A stretch of DNA of 64,000 nt. Source: an uncultured Carboxylicivirga sp. Lineage in GTDB: Bacteria; Bacteroidota; Bacteroidia; Bacteroidales; Marinilabiliaceae. The notes under the pieces are model-generated. The model was not told the origin of the DNA, did not search any database, and was given only the letters and a program-made list of their open reading frames with translations. Made by a program: the position numbers and the translations under genes. Location of the stretch: the NCBI GenBank assembly GCA_947491945.1, contig CANLLN010000006.1, positions 152,439 to 216,438 on the forward strand. The letters are read 5' to 3'. The first letter of the stretch is position 1. Each line of letters opens with the position of its first letter. Positions 28,887 through 37,712 of the stretch are shown here, piece by piece.

Positions 28887-29399
28887 ATGAAACTGATTAA
28901 ACTAATAGTGATTGTGGTTGCCGTAGCTTTCGCAGGGAAAGTTGAGGCGCAGGAATTGAAATTCGGACATGTTAATATTCAGGAGCTAGTGCAGCAGTTG
29001 CCCGATAAGGTAGCGGCCGATAAGCAGTTACAGGCTGAAGCCACTAAGTTGCAAGAGCAATTGCAGGTGATGCAGAAGGATTTACAGGCTAAATACAGCG
29101 ACTACATGACTTCGCGTGATACTTTACCTGATTTGATCCGTGCCACCAAAGAAAAGGAAATTCAGGACTATGAGCAGCGCATGCAGCAATACAGCCAAAT
29201 GGCGCAGCAGACATTGGGTCAGAAAGAAGGTCAGCTCTTGCAACCCATCATCACCAAGGTGCAAAAGGCCATTGATGAAGTGGGACAGGAGAACGGTCTG
29301 ATTTACATTTTTGATATTAGCACTCAGGTAGTGGTTTACCACTCCAATAAGAGCATTGATTGTGCTCCTTTAGTTAAAGCTAAGTTGGGCGTTCAGTAA
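28887..29399 (+). CDS. OmpH/Skp family periplasmic chaperone, copy 3
   Basis: Product of 170 residues, the same length as copies 1 and 2. Signal peptide (cleaved after VEAQ), core LKFGHVNIQELVQQLPD, a coiled coil and the end SIDCAPLVKAKLGVQ, nearly identical to copy 2 there. Last gene of the bamA-ompH operon; a clean terminator follows at 29424. Confidence 0.92.
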   Translation: MKLIKLIVIVVAVAFAGKVEAQELKFGHVNIQELVQQLPDKVAADKQLQAEATKLQEQLQVMQKDLQAKYSDYMTSRDTLPDLIRATKEKEIQDYEQRMQQYSQMAQQTLGQKEGQLLQPIITKVQKAIDEVGQENGLIYIFDISTQVVVYHSNKSIDCAPLVKAKLGVQ

Positions 29400-29423
29400 G
29401 TCCATCTAACAATATCTTTTCAG

Positions 29424-29452
29424 CGGGTGACTATTTTAAGTCACCCGTTTTT
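29424..29452 (+). terminator. Rho-independent terminator after the bamA-ompH genes
   Basis: CGGGTGACT (29424-29432) pairs perfectly with AGTCACCCG (29439-29447) around a 6-nt loop, followed by five Ts. It lies between ompH copy 3 and murI. Confidence 0.9.
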
Positions 29453-29480
29453 GTATCTTTAATCCTCATTTAATAGCCTT

Positions 29481-30305
29481 ATGAATAAGCCCGGACCCAT
29501 AGCTATCTTCGATTCTGGTTACGGCGGTTTAACCGTCTTAAATAAGGTCAGGCAGCACCTGCCCCAATATGATTATCTGTACTTGGGAGATAATGCACGT
29601 ACACCTTATGGTACCCGTTCCTTCGAGGTGGTGTATGAATATACGCTTCAAGCTGTTCAAAAGCTCTTTAGTATGGGTGCCCACCTGGTTATTCTGGCTT
29701 GCAATACGGCATCGGCCAAGGCATTGCGCAATATTCAGCAAAAGGATCTTCCCGGGATGGATCCGCAGCGGCGTGTATTGGGTGTGATACGCCCCAGTGT
29801 AGAGGCCATTGCCGGCTACAGCCGAAGTAAGCATGTGGGGGTGTTGGGTACTGTGGGGACTGTACAAAGCGAGAGTTACCCCATTGAAATTAAAAAGATA
29901 TTTCCTGAAGTGCAGGTCACCCAGGAGGCCTGTCCTATGTGGGTGCCGTTGGTGGAGAACAATGAGTTTGATAAGGCAGGTGCTGATTATTTTGTGGAGC
30001 AGCATGTGCGGCAGTTGATGGCTCATGATCCGCAAATAGATGCCATTATTTTGGGGTGTACCCATTATCCCCTACTTAGCCGTAAGATTAAGGGATTTCT
30101 TCCCGAAAATGTGCGTTTAATTGAGCAGGGCGATATTGTAGGGCACAGTCTGAAGGACTATCTGAAACGACACCCCGAAATGGAAAGTAAATGCTCAAAG
30201 GGAGGGCGGGTTCAGTTTTATACCACTGAGCAGGTGGCTAAATTCAAGCAAACGGCCGGCCTCTTTTTTGATGGCATGCTCAATGTTGAGCATCTGGCTT
30301 TGTAA
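29481..30305 (+). CDS. murI: Glutamate racemase
   Basis: Product of 274 residues that supplies D-glutamate for peptidoglycan. The two catalytic cysteines lie in ACNTASA near residue 74 and GCTHYPLL near residue 194. N-terminal FDSGYGGLTV is the substrate loop. Follows a terminator, so it probably has its own promoter, not identified. Confidence 0.95.
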   Translation: MNKPGPIAIFDSGYGGLTVLNKVRQHLPQYDYLYLGDNARTPYGTRSFEVVYEYTLQAVQKLFSMGAHLVILACNTASAKALRNIQQKDLPGMDPQRRVLGVIRPSVEAIAGYSRSKHVGVLGTVGTVQSESYPIEIKKIFPEVQVTQEACPMWVPLVENNEFDKAGADYFVEQHVRQLMAHDPQIDAIILGCTHYPLLSRKIKGFLPENVRLIEQGDIVGHSLKDYLKRHPEMESKCSKGGRVQFYTTEQVAKFKQTAGLFFDGMLNVEHLAL

Positions 30306-30310
30306 TAATG

Positions 30311-30342
30311 AGCTATCAGCCATTGTTTAACAGCTGATAGCT
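30311..30342. terminator. Possible bidirectional terminator between murI and the carbonic-anhydrase-like gene
   Basis: AGCTATCAG (30311-30319) and CTGATAGCT (30334-30342) form a perfect 9-bp stem with a 14-nt loop between two convergent genes. No clear T-run on the plus strand. Confidence 0.5.
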
Positions 30343-30349
30343 TTGGGGT

Positions 30350-30883
30350 TTATTTGTTTTCTTCATTTTCTTCCTTAAACCACCCGGCATACATCAGGTA
30401 GTTATTGGCAATCTTTTGAACCATCTCGCGCGATTGCTCGGGTTCAATATCTTTCACCTTCTTAGCGGGTACTCCCGCATAAATGCTGTTGGGTTCAACA
30501 ATGGTGCCGGTTAGTACCAGGGAGTTGGCGGCAATTATGGAGTTGCTGCCAATAACCGCATGGTCGAGTACTGTAGCACCGATGCCAATCAGTACGTTGT
30601 CCTCGATTTTGGCGCCGTGGATCGTTACATTATGACCGATGGACACATTATCGCCAATCTCCACCACCGACTTCTGATAGAGCGTGTGCAATACGGAACC
30701 GTCCTGTATATTCACCTTGTTGCCAATACGGATGGAGTTAACATCGCCGCGCAGCACGGCATTAAACCAAATACTGCAATCGTTACCGATCTCTACATCG
30801 CCTATAATGGTGGCATTCTCTGCCAGGTAGGCATTCTCTCCTATTTTGGGCGTAAAGCCTCTTACTGTTTTTATTAGTGCCAT
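30350..30883 (-). CDS. Gamma-carbonic-anhydrase-like hexapeptide-repeat protein (YrdA/PaaY family)
   Basis: Product of 177 residues forming a left-handed beta-helix: hexapeptide repeats run from about residue 15 to 135 (for example IGDVEIGNDCSIWFNAVLRGDV). Zn-ligand candidates are the His of VLHTLY, the His pair in IGHNVTIHGA. Family members may be carbonic anhydrases, but many YrdA-type proteins lack activity. Stand-alone gene, convergent with murI. Confidence 0.9.
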   Translation of the reverse strand: MALIKTVRGFTPKIGENAYLAENATIIGDVEIGNDCSIWFNAVLRGDVNSIRIGNKVNIQDGSVLHTLYQKSVVEIGDNVSIGHNVTIHGAKIEDNVLIGIGATVLDHAVIGSNSIIAANSLVLTGTIVEPNSIYAGVPAKKVKDIEPEQSREMVQKIANNYLMYAGWFKEENEENK

Positions 30884-31203
30884 AACTTATAAGTCTTTTA
30901 TCTTCTGCCAACAAAAATAGCATCAACTTTTCAAATTATGACTTTTGCCGGCGGATAATGTAAGGCTTAATTCGATGATTTAAAATTTTGTAAATATGTT
31001 TAAGAAATGTGTTGTATAACACACCCTGTAAAAGGCTTAAACATGATAAATATCAACTATAAGGCATGCCCATATCTCTACCTTTACCTTCACAATGACG
31101 AGGAAATTAATGTGAATCGATAGCGTATTTTACATTGATTTCCTTTTTATTGATGTGCAAACTGTTTTTTATTATATGATTATAAATCAGAACCTTATCA
31201 ATT
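30884..31203. other. 320-bp intergenic region upstream of korAB
   Basis: Between two divergent genes. AT-rich. I see no exact TAnnTTTG promoter, no hairpin and no ORF with coding character. Near matches (TATGTTTA at about 30994, TACCTTTA at about 31079) lack a matching -33 element. It must contain the korAB promoter. Confidence 0.5.
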
Positions 31204-33051
31204 ATGGGTAAAAGGTCAAAAGTTATTGAAAGAGATGAAGTTGTTGTCAGGTTTTCAGGTGACTCTGGTGACGGGATGCAGTTAACCGGGACTTTATTTT
31301 CTTACACTTCAGCAATCTTCGGAAACGACATCTCTACGTTTCCGGATTATCCCTCTGAAATACGTGCACCGCAGGGTACCATCAGTGGTGTGTCGGGTTT
31401 TCAGGTTCACTTTGGACATACTGAAGTGTTTACGCCGGGCGACTACTGCGATGTGCTGGTGGCGATGAATCCGGCCGCATTAAAAGCCAATGCCAAATGG
31501 ATGAAGCCCGGGGGTACCGTGGTGTTGGATGTGGATAGTTGTGATGATAAAAACCTGCGCAAGGCGGGTTATGAAACCGATGATCCGATTGTTGAAAGCA
31601 AACTTAGTAGCTATAATATTGTAAAGGCACCCATAACCACGCTTACCAAGGAGAGCTTGAAAGATATGGGACTGGATAATAAGAGTATTCTTCGTAGCAA
31701 GAATATGTACGCTTTGGGGCTTGTGTATTGGTTATTTGATCGTCCCCTGGATCACACCAAAGAATATATAAAGAAGAAATTTGCCAAGAAACAGCTGGTG
31801 GTAGATGCCAACATAAAAGTGCTTGAGGATGGTTATAATTATGGCAATATTATACAAGCCATGACTCCCTCGTACCATATTAGTCCTGCTGAAATTAAAA
31901 AGGGGCGCTACCGTAATTTAAGTGGTAACGTGGCCACTGCATGGGGACTTTTGGCTGCTGCTGAAAAGAGTGGCCTGGAGTTATTCCTGGGTTCTTATCC
32001 CATTACCCCGGCTACCGAAATATTGCAGGAGCTGAGTGCCCGCAAAGATCTTGGTGTTAAGGTTTTTCAGGCAGAGGATGAGATTGCCGGTATTTGTACT
32101 TCAATAGGAGCCAGCTTTGCCGGTAACCTGGCCGTTACCACCACTTCAGGTCCGGGTTTGGCCTTGAAGGGTGAGGCCATCGGTCTGGCTGTGATTGCAG
32201 AGTTGCCGCTCGTGATTGTGAATGTGCAACGGGGGGGGCCGTCAACAGGGCTGCCTACTAAAACCGAACAGTCGGATTTGATGCAGGCGCTGTATGGCCG
32301 CAATGGCGAGAGTCCTGCTATTGTGGTGGCTGCCAGTTCGCCCATCAACTGTTTTGATTATGCTTTTTATGCTGCTAAGCTGGCGGTGGAGCATATGACT
32401 CCGGTGATTCTGCTTACCGACGGTTTCCTTGCCAATGGTACGCAACCCTGGCGACTACCCGATATGGACGAATGGCCTGTCATTAACGTGCCTAAAGCCG
32501 ATGTGAATGATAAAGACTGGCACCCTTATAAGCGCGATATAGAGAAGTTATCGCGTTACTGGGCAACACCGGGTACTCCCGGACTGGAGCACCGTATTGG
32601 AGGCCTGGAGAAGAATGAACACTCAGGCGCTGTATCGCACGATGCTATGAACCACCAGCGCATGGTGGAGATACGTGAGGATAAAGTACAGCGGGTAGCG
32701 AATGTGATACCCGAACTGGAGTTGCTTGGCGATGAAGCAGCCGATACCCTGGTGGTAGGTTGGGGCGGAACCTTTGGTCATTTATTTACAGCTGTGGATG
32801 AGATGATTACCGAAGGACATAAGATAGCCCTGGCACACTTCAACTACATTAAACCCTTGCCACGTAACACCCACGAGCTATTGAAGCGTTACAAAAAGAT
32901 TGTAGTGTGTGAGCTGAATATGGGACAGTTTGCTGATTACCTGACTATGAATTTCCCGGATATTCAAACACAGCGCTTTAACAAAGTACAGGGACAACCC
33001 TTTACGGTTGTAGAATTGAAAGAACACTTTAAAACATTGCTGGAGGAATAA
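31204..33051 (+). CDS. korA: 2-oxoacid:ferredoxin oxidoreductase, alpha subunit (gamma-alpha fusion)
   Basis: Product of 615 residues. The N-terminal gamma domain (about 1-190, RFSGDSGDGMQLTG) is fused to the alpha domain (SYPITPATEILQ near residue 260, then GPGLALKGEAIGLAV). This gamma-alpha fusion is the form typical of 2-oxoglutarate:ferredoxin oxidoreductase in Bacteroidota. It makes acyl-CoA and CO2 from a 2-oxoacid with ferredoxin as acceptor. 2-oxoglutarate is the likely but unproven substrate. The stop is directly followed by the korB ATG. Confidence 0.9.
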   Translation: MGKRSKVIERDEVVVRFSGDSGDGMQLTGTLFSYTSAIFGNDISTFPDYPSEIRAPQGTISGVSGFQVHFGHTEVFTPGDYCDVLVAMNPAALKANAKWMKPGGTVVLDVDSCDDKNLRKAGYETDDPIVESKLSSYNIVKAPITTLTKESLKDMGLDNKSILRSKNMYALGLVYWLFDRPLDHTKEYIKKKFAKKQLVVDANIKVLEDGYNYGNIIQAMTPSYHISPAEIKKGRYRNLSGNVATAWGLLAAAEKSGLELFLGSYPITPATEILQELSARKDLGVKVFQAEDEIAGICTSIGASFAGNLAVTTTSGPGLALKGEAIGLAVIAELPLVIVNVQRGGPSTGLPTKTEQSDLMQALYGRNGESPAIVVAASSPINCFDYAFYAAKLAVEHMTPVILLTDGFLANGTQPWRLPDMDEWPVINVPKADVNDKDWHPYKRDIEKLSRYWATPGTPGLEHRIGGLEKNEHSGAVSHDAMNHQRMVEIREDKVQRVANVIPELELLGDEAADTLVVGWGGTFGHLFTAVDEMITEGHKIALAHFNYIKPLPRNTHELLKRYKKIVVCELNMGQFADYLTMNFPDIQTQRFNKVQGQPFTVVELKEHFKTLLEE

Positions 33052-34071
33052 ATGATGGCTGAAAATTGTCAAATGAAATTTACAGATTTTAAAAGTGACC
33101 AAAGTGTAAAATGGTGCCCCGGATGTGGCGACCATGCCATTCTTAACTCCGTGCAGAAAGCCATGGCTTCTTTGGGCTATAAAAAGGAAGAAGTAGCTGT
33201 TATATCCGGTATCGGCTGTTCGTCACGTTTTCCTTACTACATGGAGACCTACGGTTTTCATACCATCCACGGACGGGGCCTTGCTGTGGCATCGGGCGTT
33301 AAGGTGGCAAACCCCAGGTTACAAGTGTGGCAGATAACGGGTGATGGTGATGCCCTGGCCATTGGAGGTAACCACTTCATACATGGTATACGCCGCAATA
33401 TCGACCTGAATGTAATATTGTTTAACAATCAGATTTATGGTTTAACTAAAGGACAGTATTCACCTACCTCGAAGCGTGGTTTTATTTCTAAAACATCACC
33501 TTTCGGAACGGTTGAATCACCATTCCGACCAGCTGAATTGTGTATCGGTGCCCGTGGACATTTCTTTGCCCGCTGTATTGATACTGACATTAAACATTCG
33601 GTTGGCGTATTGGAAGAGGCCGCTCTGCACAAAGGAACATCCATTGTTGAGATGTTGCAAAACTGTGTGATATACAACGATAAAACACATAATGCAATTA
33701 CCGATAAAGCACACTCGCAGGATCGTACCATCAAGCTGGAGCATGGCAAGCCCATGTTGTTTGGTAAAGAACGCAACAAAGGCCTGGTGTTGGATGGCTT
33801 ACAACTTAAGGTAGTGACGCTGGGTGAAAATGGTGTTACAGAGAGCGATATATTAGTGCACGATGCGCATTGCGAGGATATTTCCATGCATTTGAAGCTG
33901 GCCGATATGGAGTATCCTGATTATCCTGTAGCACTAGGTGTTATTCGCTCTGTGAAGGCTCCGGTATATGATCAGTGTGTAGAAGAGCAGCTGGCTGCCG
34001 TGCAGGAGAAAGCAAATATTAAGTCCTTCAATGACCTGATTAATGCAGGTGATGTGTGGGATGTAAAATAA
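33052..34071 (+). CDS. korB: 2-oxoacid:ferredoxin oxidoreductase, beta subunit
   Basis: Product of 339 residues that binds thiamine diphosphate and one 4Fe-4S cluster. The CPGCGDHAIL motif lies at about residues 22-31; the ThDP motif runs from GDGDALAIGGNHFIH to NNQIYGLTKGQ (about 103-132). It abuts korA without a gap, implying translational coupling. A second ATG one codon later is equally possible. A terminator follows at 34094. Confidence 0.93.
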   Translation: MMAENCQMKFTDFKSDQSVKWCPGCGDHAILNSVQKAMASLGYKKEEVAVISGIGCSSRFPYYMETYGFHTIHGRGLAVASGVKVANPRLQVWQITGDGDALAIGGNHFIHGIRRNIDLNVILFNNQIYGLTKGQYSPTSKRGFISKTSPFGTVESPFRPAELCIGARGHFFARCIDTDIKHSVGVLEEAALHKGTSIVEMLQNCVIYNDKTHNAITDKAHSQDRTIKLEHGKPMLFGKERNKGLVLDGLQLKVVTLGENGVTESDILVHDAHCEDISMHLKLADMEYPDYPVALGVIRSVKAPVYDQCVEEQLAAVQEKANIKSFNDLINAGDVWDVK

Positions 34072-34093
34072 TTATTTATTGAGTAAGCACAAG

Positions 34094-34131
34094 AAAAGGC
34101 CGTTTCCCGAGTGATTGGGAAGCGGCCTTTT
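34094..34131 (+). terminator. Rho-independent terminator after korAB
   Basis: AAAAGGCCG (34094-34102) pairs with CGGCCTTTT (34123-34131); inside, TTCCC pairs with GGGAA around an 8-nt loop. Starts 22 bp past the korB stop. Confidence 0.85.
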
Positions 34132-34244
34132 AAGTGCAATAAACGCGCCGAAATACATACAATTCCTTATTTGAAATTCATCAATTTCTCAGTTTCCTGA
34201 TTTATGCTTAGACCTAACTTTTGTGTATGGTTCGTCTTGCCAGA

Positions 34245-34925
34245 TTAGGGTTTGCTCAGCAAGGTATCGGTGAAATGTTCCAGCATATCTTTCACCTCGT
34301 GGTAATTATTATTTGTTATGCTTACATCGGTTAAGCGGGGTAGGTGAATGGCAAAGTAACTGTGACTATTGGCCATTTCAAACAGGTTGCTTGCCAGTGC
34401 CCGCGGATAGGGGAACCCGGGATTAATCTCGGTAATTACACCGGCTACCTTTTCACACAGCTTTTTGTAGTTGGAGAAAAAGCCTTCTGTATTTTCCTTA
34501 TCCACCAGTTTAGTGTAATATGCCTTGGTGCCTTCAGCAATGATTACACGGTGTAATACGCTTTCATTCACATAGTCAATGGCCGGATTTTCTTTGTGGG
34601 CAAATACCAGGGTGCTGATGATAATATTTAATCGCTCTTTGGCTGATTCGATGTTTTTCGTATTGATATCGATTAAATAGCTAACCCACTCCCAATACCA
34701 CGATACTAAGTAGAGCAGCAGCAGATGTTTATTCTCAAAATAACGGTACACCGAAGCTTCGGTGGAGCCCATCTCACTCGCCAGCTTTTTAAAGTTAAAA
34801 GCTTCAAAACCAATTTTATCAATCAGTAAAATGCTATGCTTAATAATTTTCTGACCAAGGGCAGTCTCCTGAGGATCACGCAGGTATAGCTTGGGGTTCA
34901 AGCTAATTTTAATTCCTATCGGCAT
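34245..34925 (-). CDS. TetR/AcrR family transcriptional regulator
   Basis: Product of 226 residues. The N-terminal HTH covers about residues 25-70 (IGFEAFNFKKLASEMGSTEASVYRYF style recognition helix; quoted motif SEMGSTEASVYRYFENKH). The C-terminal domain (about 75-220) is an alpha-helical ligand domain without recognisable signature. It is divergent from the trp leader 340 bp away, but there is no evidence that it controls trp. Ligand unknown. Confidence 0.88.
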   Translation of the reverse strand: MPIGIKISLNPKLYLRDPQETALGQKIIKHSILLIDKIGFEAFNFKKLASEMGSTEASVYRYFENKHLLLLYLVSWYWEWVSYLIDINTKNIESAKERLNIIISTLVFAHKENPAIDYVNESVLHRVIIAEGTKAYYTKLVDKENTEGFFSNYKKLCEKVAGVITEINPGFPYPRALASNLFEMANSHSYFAIHLPRLTDVSITNNNYHEVKDMLEHFTDTLLSKP

Positions 34926-35216
34926 AATGGTAAAACTTTATAGCAACAAAATTACAACTTTTCATTAACCCGACTTTGTCTTTAGCATCAAAGTATAACT
35001 TTTATTTCTGATAGCATAATCTGGTGTTATTTTGCTACTTCCTTTGTGCAGTATATAGCAAATAAGTACAGTGAGCATATTTGGCCATTGATTATCTCTT
35101 AATCTATGCCATGTTTCTTTTTGCTTATAGCTTGCTTGTGTTTGTTGTAAAATGAAAGTACAATCAGGTAATCGGCATTAAATTATCACCAGGCACAAGA
35201 AAAATGTAAATTCATG

Positions 35217-35249
35217 TTTGGAATTTTAAAATTTTATTTCAAATATTTG
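35217..35249 (+). promoter_or_regulatory. trp: Candidate promoter of the trp operon
   Basis: TTTG (35217-35220) and AATATTTG (35242-35249; 7 of 8 with the consensus TAnnTTTG) are 21 bp apart. Transcription would start near 35256, just before the leader peptide ATG at 35269. The stretch 34926-35216 between tetR and this promoter shows no other structure. Confidence 0.5.
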
Positions 35250-35268
35250 TGTCACACAATTGCAGAAT

Positions 35269-35331
35269 ATGAATTTGACTTTAGTACATAAAGGCTGGTG
35301 GCATCATACTTATCTTTCCTATGAGAGTTAA
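35269..35331 (+). CDS. trpL: trp leader peptide with tandem Trp codons
   Basis: Short ORF encoding MNLTLVHKGWWHHTYLSYES (20 residues). Two adjacent Trp codons lie at 35296-35301, halfway through. Two TGG codons in a 20-codon ORF directly upstream of a terminator and trpE is the classic sensor of charged tRNA-Trp. Its TAA (35329-35331) lies inside the 3' arm of the pause hairpin. The peptide needs no function; its translation is the sensor. Too short for ordinary gene calling. Confidence 0.88.
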   Translation: MNLTLVHKGWWHHTYLSYES

Positions 35332-35399
35332 GGGCAACCGTCGTATATGTAAATGATATTTACAAAAGGCTTACCGAAACTCTCGGTAAGCCTTTTTTT
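35309..35399 (+). promoter_or_regulatory. trp attenuator (pause, antiterminator and terminator hairpins)
   Basis: Segments 1 and 2: 35309-35318 pairs with 35323-35332 (nine pairs, one mismatch, 4-nt loop). Segments 2 and 3: GAGAGTT (35323-35329) can instead pair with AACTCTC (35378-35384), which disrupts the terminator. Segments 3 and 4: GGCTTACCG (35368-35376) pairs perfectly with CGGTAAGCC (35384-35392), followed by seven Ts. A ribosome stalled at the Trp codons would cover segment 1, freeing 2 to pair with 3 and let transcription reach trpE. The pairings are seen in sequence; the mechanism is the established one for trp attenuation. Confidence 0.85.
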
Positions 35400-35420
35400 A
35401 TTTCGTAAATTAAGCGTAGC

Positions 35421-36836
35421 ATGGATACAATAAGGATTAATAGCATTGCAACTCCCATACCGGCAAAGGTAGCGGATGTCACTACACCCGTGAGTCTGTA
35501 CCTAAAGCTAAGAGATACCTATCCGAATACTATTTTGTTGGAGAGTAGTGATTATCATGGAAATAGTAATTCCTTGTCGTTTATCTGCTTTAAGCCCCTT
35601 TACGAATTTATTGCCGATGGGGGGCAGGTACTACAGGGGGAAGCTCATAAAGAGTTGCAGCCCGTAGCAATTTGTGATAAGAACAATGTTCCGGCACTTT
35701 TGGATGCTTTCATCAAGCGCTTTGAAGTGGTGCACAGTGACTGTCCCATCAAGGTCAATGGTTTATTTGGTTATTCTACCTTCGATGCGGTTCAGTACTT
35801 CGATACGCTTACCTTCGATGCCCGTAAGAAAGGGAAGCATTCCATTCCGGAATTGCGCTATACCTTCTACAAATACATTGTTGCCTTTAATCATTTTACC
35901 AATCAAATGTTTCTGATTGAGAACTTGCATGAAGGAGAGGAGGCCGGCAGTAAGGCTTTTATTCAGAAGCTGTACAAGCGCAGTATTCCTGATTTCCGCT
36001 TTAAGGCATCGGGTGCCGAGCTGTCAAACCTTACGGATGAGCAGTATAAGGCCATGGTGAGCAAGGGTAAGGAGCATTGCTTTCGGGGCGATGTTTTTCA
36101 GGTGGTGCTGTCGCGTCAGTATCGCCAACAATTTGAGGGCGATGAGTTTAATGTGTATCGTGCTTTGCGTAATATCAACCCATCACCTTACCTCTTTTAC
36201 TTCGATTACGGCAGTTATAAAATATTTGGTTCATCACCCGAAGCGCAGCTGGTTATTGACAGACAGACCGCCACCATTAATCCCATTGCGGGTACTTTTA
36301 AACGCACGGGCGATGATGCTAAAGACCAGGCGCTTGCTCTTCAGTTGAGTAAAGATGAAAAGGAGAATGCCGAACATGTAATGCTAGTTGATCTGGCACG
36401 TAACGATCTCAGTCGCAATTGCGATAGGGTGGAGGTAAATACCTATAAAGAGGTGCAGTTCTACTCCCATGTGATTCATCTGGTATCGAAAGTAAGTGGG
36501 CGATTAAAGGAAGGAGCCACCGCAGCCCGCGTGATGGCCGATACTTTTCCCGCCGGTACCCTCTCCGGGGCTCCAAAATACAAAGCGATGCAGTTGATCG
36601 ATAGTATAGAGAACCAGAATCGCGGTTACTATGGCGGATGTATCGGTAATATTGGCTTCGATGGCTCTTTCAACCAAGCCATTATGATACGATCTTTTTT
36701 GAGTAAGCACAATACACTTTTTTATCAGGCAGGTGCAGGTGTGGTAAGTGAGTCAAAAGAAGAAAATGAATTGCAGGAGGTCAATAATAAGCTGGGTGCC
36801 CTGAAGAAGGCTATTCAGCTAGCCGAAGAGTTTTAA
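35421..36836 (+). CDS. trpE: Anthranilate synthase component I
   Basis: Product of 471 residues. Makes anthranilate from chorismate using ammonia from TrpG. The chorismate-binding domain occupies about residues 200-465: FQVVLSRQY, PIAGTFKRTG, DLARNDLSRNC, FPAGTLSGAPK and YYGGCIGNIGF are all present. First structural gene of the operon, 22 bp after the attenuator T-run. Trp feedback inhibition is normal for the family; the N-terminal LLESSDYHGN stands in the expected LLES site. Confidence 0.96.
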   Translation: MDTIRINSIATPIPAKVADVTTPVSLYLKLRDTYPNTILLESSDYHGNSNSLSFICFKPLYEFIADGGQVLQGEAHKELQPVAICDKNNVPALLDAFIKRFEVVHSDCPIKVNGLFGYSTFDAVQYFDTLTFDARKKGKHSIPELRYTFYKYIVAFNHFTNQMFLIENLHEGEEAGSKAFIQKLYKRSIPDFRFKASGAELSNLTDEQYKAMVSKGKEHCFRGDVFQVVLSRQYRQQFEGDEFNVYRALRNINPSPYLFYFDYGSYKIFGSSPEAQLVIDRQTATINPIAGTFKRTGDDAKDQALALQLSKDEKENAEHVMLVDLARNDLSRNCDRVEVNTYKEVQFYSHVIHLVSKVSGRLKEGATAARVMADTFPAGTLSGAPKYKAMQLIDSIENQNRGYYGGCIGNIGFDGSFNQAIMIRSFLSKHNTLFYQAGAGVVSESKEENELQEVNNKLGALKKAIQLAEEF

Positions 36837-36871
36837 AGCTAGTCAGTAGTGATTCGTCAGTTGATGAAGAG
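36837..36871 (+). repeat. Degenerate heptamer array, first in the trpE-trpG spacer
   Basis: Begins right after the trpE stop. Five 7-bp units related to TAGTCAG/CAGTAGT. Part of a family of 7-bp-period arrays found in spacers of the trp and his operons. Confidence 0.5.
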
Positions 36872-36916
36872 TGAAAAAAAGGTGCCCTTTATACAAGTAA
36901 ATAACCAAGCTGAAAA

Positions 36917-36947
36917 TAGCCATTAGCTATTAGTCAGCAGCTAGAAG
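36917..36947 (+). repeat. Degenerate heptamer array, second in the trpE-trpG spacer
   Basis: Four units in register, consensus TAGyyAk (for example TAGCCAT, TAGCTAT). It shares the unit TAGTCAG with the array at 36837-36871. It ends 9 bp before the trpG start codon. Confidence 0.6.
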
Positions 36948-36956
36948 CAAAAGAAA

Positions 36957-37544
36957 ATGAAAATTCTTGTTTTAGATAATTACGATTCATTTACCTATAA
37001 CCTTGTGCATTATGTCGAGGAGATAATGGATGAGAAGGTAGATGTATATCGCAACGATGCCATCAGCCTTGCTGAGGTGGCTCAATACGATAAGATATTG
37101 TTGTCGCCCGGCCCGGGCGTACCTGACGAGGCCGGTGTGCTAAAAGACTTGATAGCTACCTATGCTGACAGCAAAAGTATCCTGGGAGTCTGTTTGGGCT
37201 GTCAGGCCATTGCAGAGGTGTTTGGCGGCAGTATTCGCAACCTCAATAAGGTGTATCACGGGGTGGCCACTCCGGTGAGTATCATCAGATCAGATGATTA
37301 TATTTTTCAGGGACTACCGAAGTCCTTTCAGGCGGGTCGTTACCACAGCTGGGTGGTTAATGAAGATGATTTGCCCGATTCGCTGTTGGTTACCGCCAAA
37401 GAAGAAGAGGGGCAGGTGATGGCATTGATGCACAAAACATACGATGTACATGGGGTGCAGTTTCATCCCGAGTCGGTTTTGACAGCGCATGGTAAGCAGA
37501 TGATTCGTAACTGGTTGAAGCATGATGCCAAAGCTGTTAAGTAA
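36957..37544 (+). CDS. trpG: Anthranilate synthase component II (glutamine amidotransferase)
   Basis: Product of 195 residues. Class-I amidotransferase feeding ammonia to TrpE. Nucleophile Cys in GVCLGCQAIAE near residue 80; oxyanion loop LSPGPGVPDEAG near residue 50; catalytic His-Glu in VQFHPESVLT near residue 174. Not fused to TrpD. 120-bp spacer from trpE holds two heptamer arrays. Confidence 0.96.
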   Translation: MKILVLDNYDSFTYNLVHYVEEIMDEKVDVYRNDAISLAEVAQYDKILLSPGPGVPDEAGVLKDLIATYADSKSILGVCLGCQAIAEVFGGSIRNLNKVYHGVATPVSIIRSDDYIFQGLPKSFQAGRYHSWVVNEDDLPDSLLVTAKEEEGQVMALMHKTYDVHGVQFHPESVLTAHGKQMIRNWLKHDAKAVK

Positions 37545-37712
37545 GAATAATCATCGGTTGTAGGCATGCGACCTTAAGAAATTAGTGTTACATCTGACCA
37601 AGGAAAAATAAATTAGAACAGATGGAACGAGCCATGATTTAATGTTTCTCACACAGGAGGATGATTATTCCCTGGCGAGTTCCCCATGGCAAGTGAAATA
37701 AAATATAATCAT

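Noticed and set aside
30884..31203. Possible thiamine-type riboswitch before the ThDP-dependent korAB
   Set aside because: No conserved thi-box core or strong paired structure was found.
36837..36947. The two trpE-trpG heptamer arrays as arms of an empty four-helix element
   Set aside because: They are direct relatives (shared TAGTCAG), not complementary to each other, so no closing stem can form.
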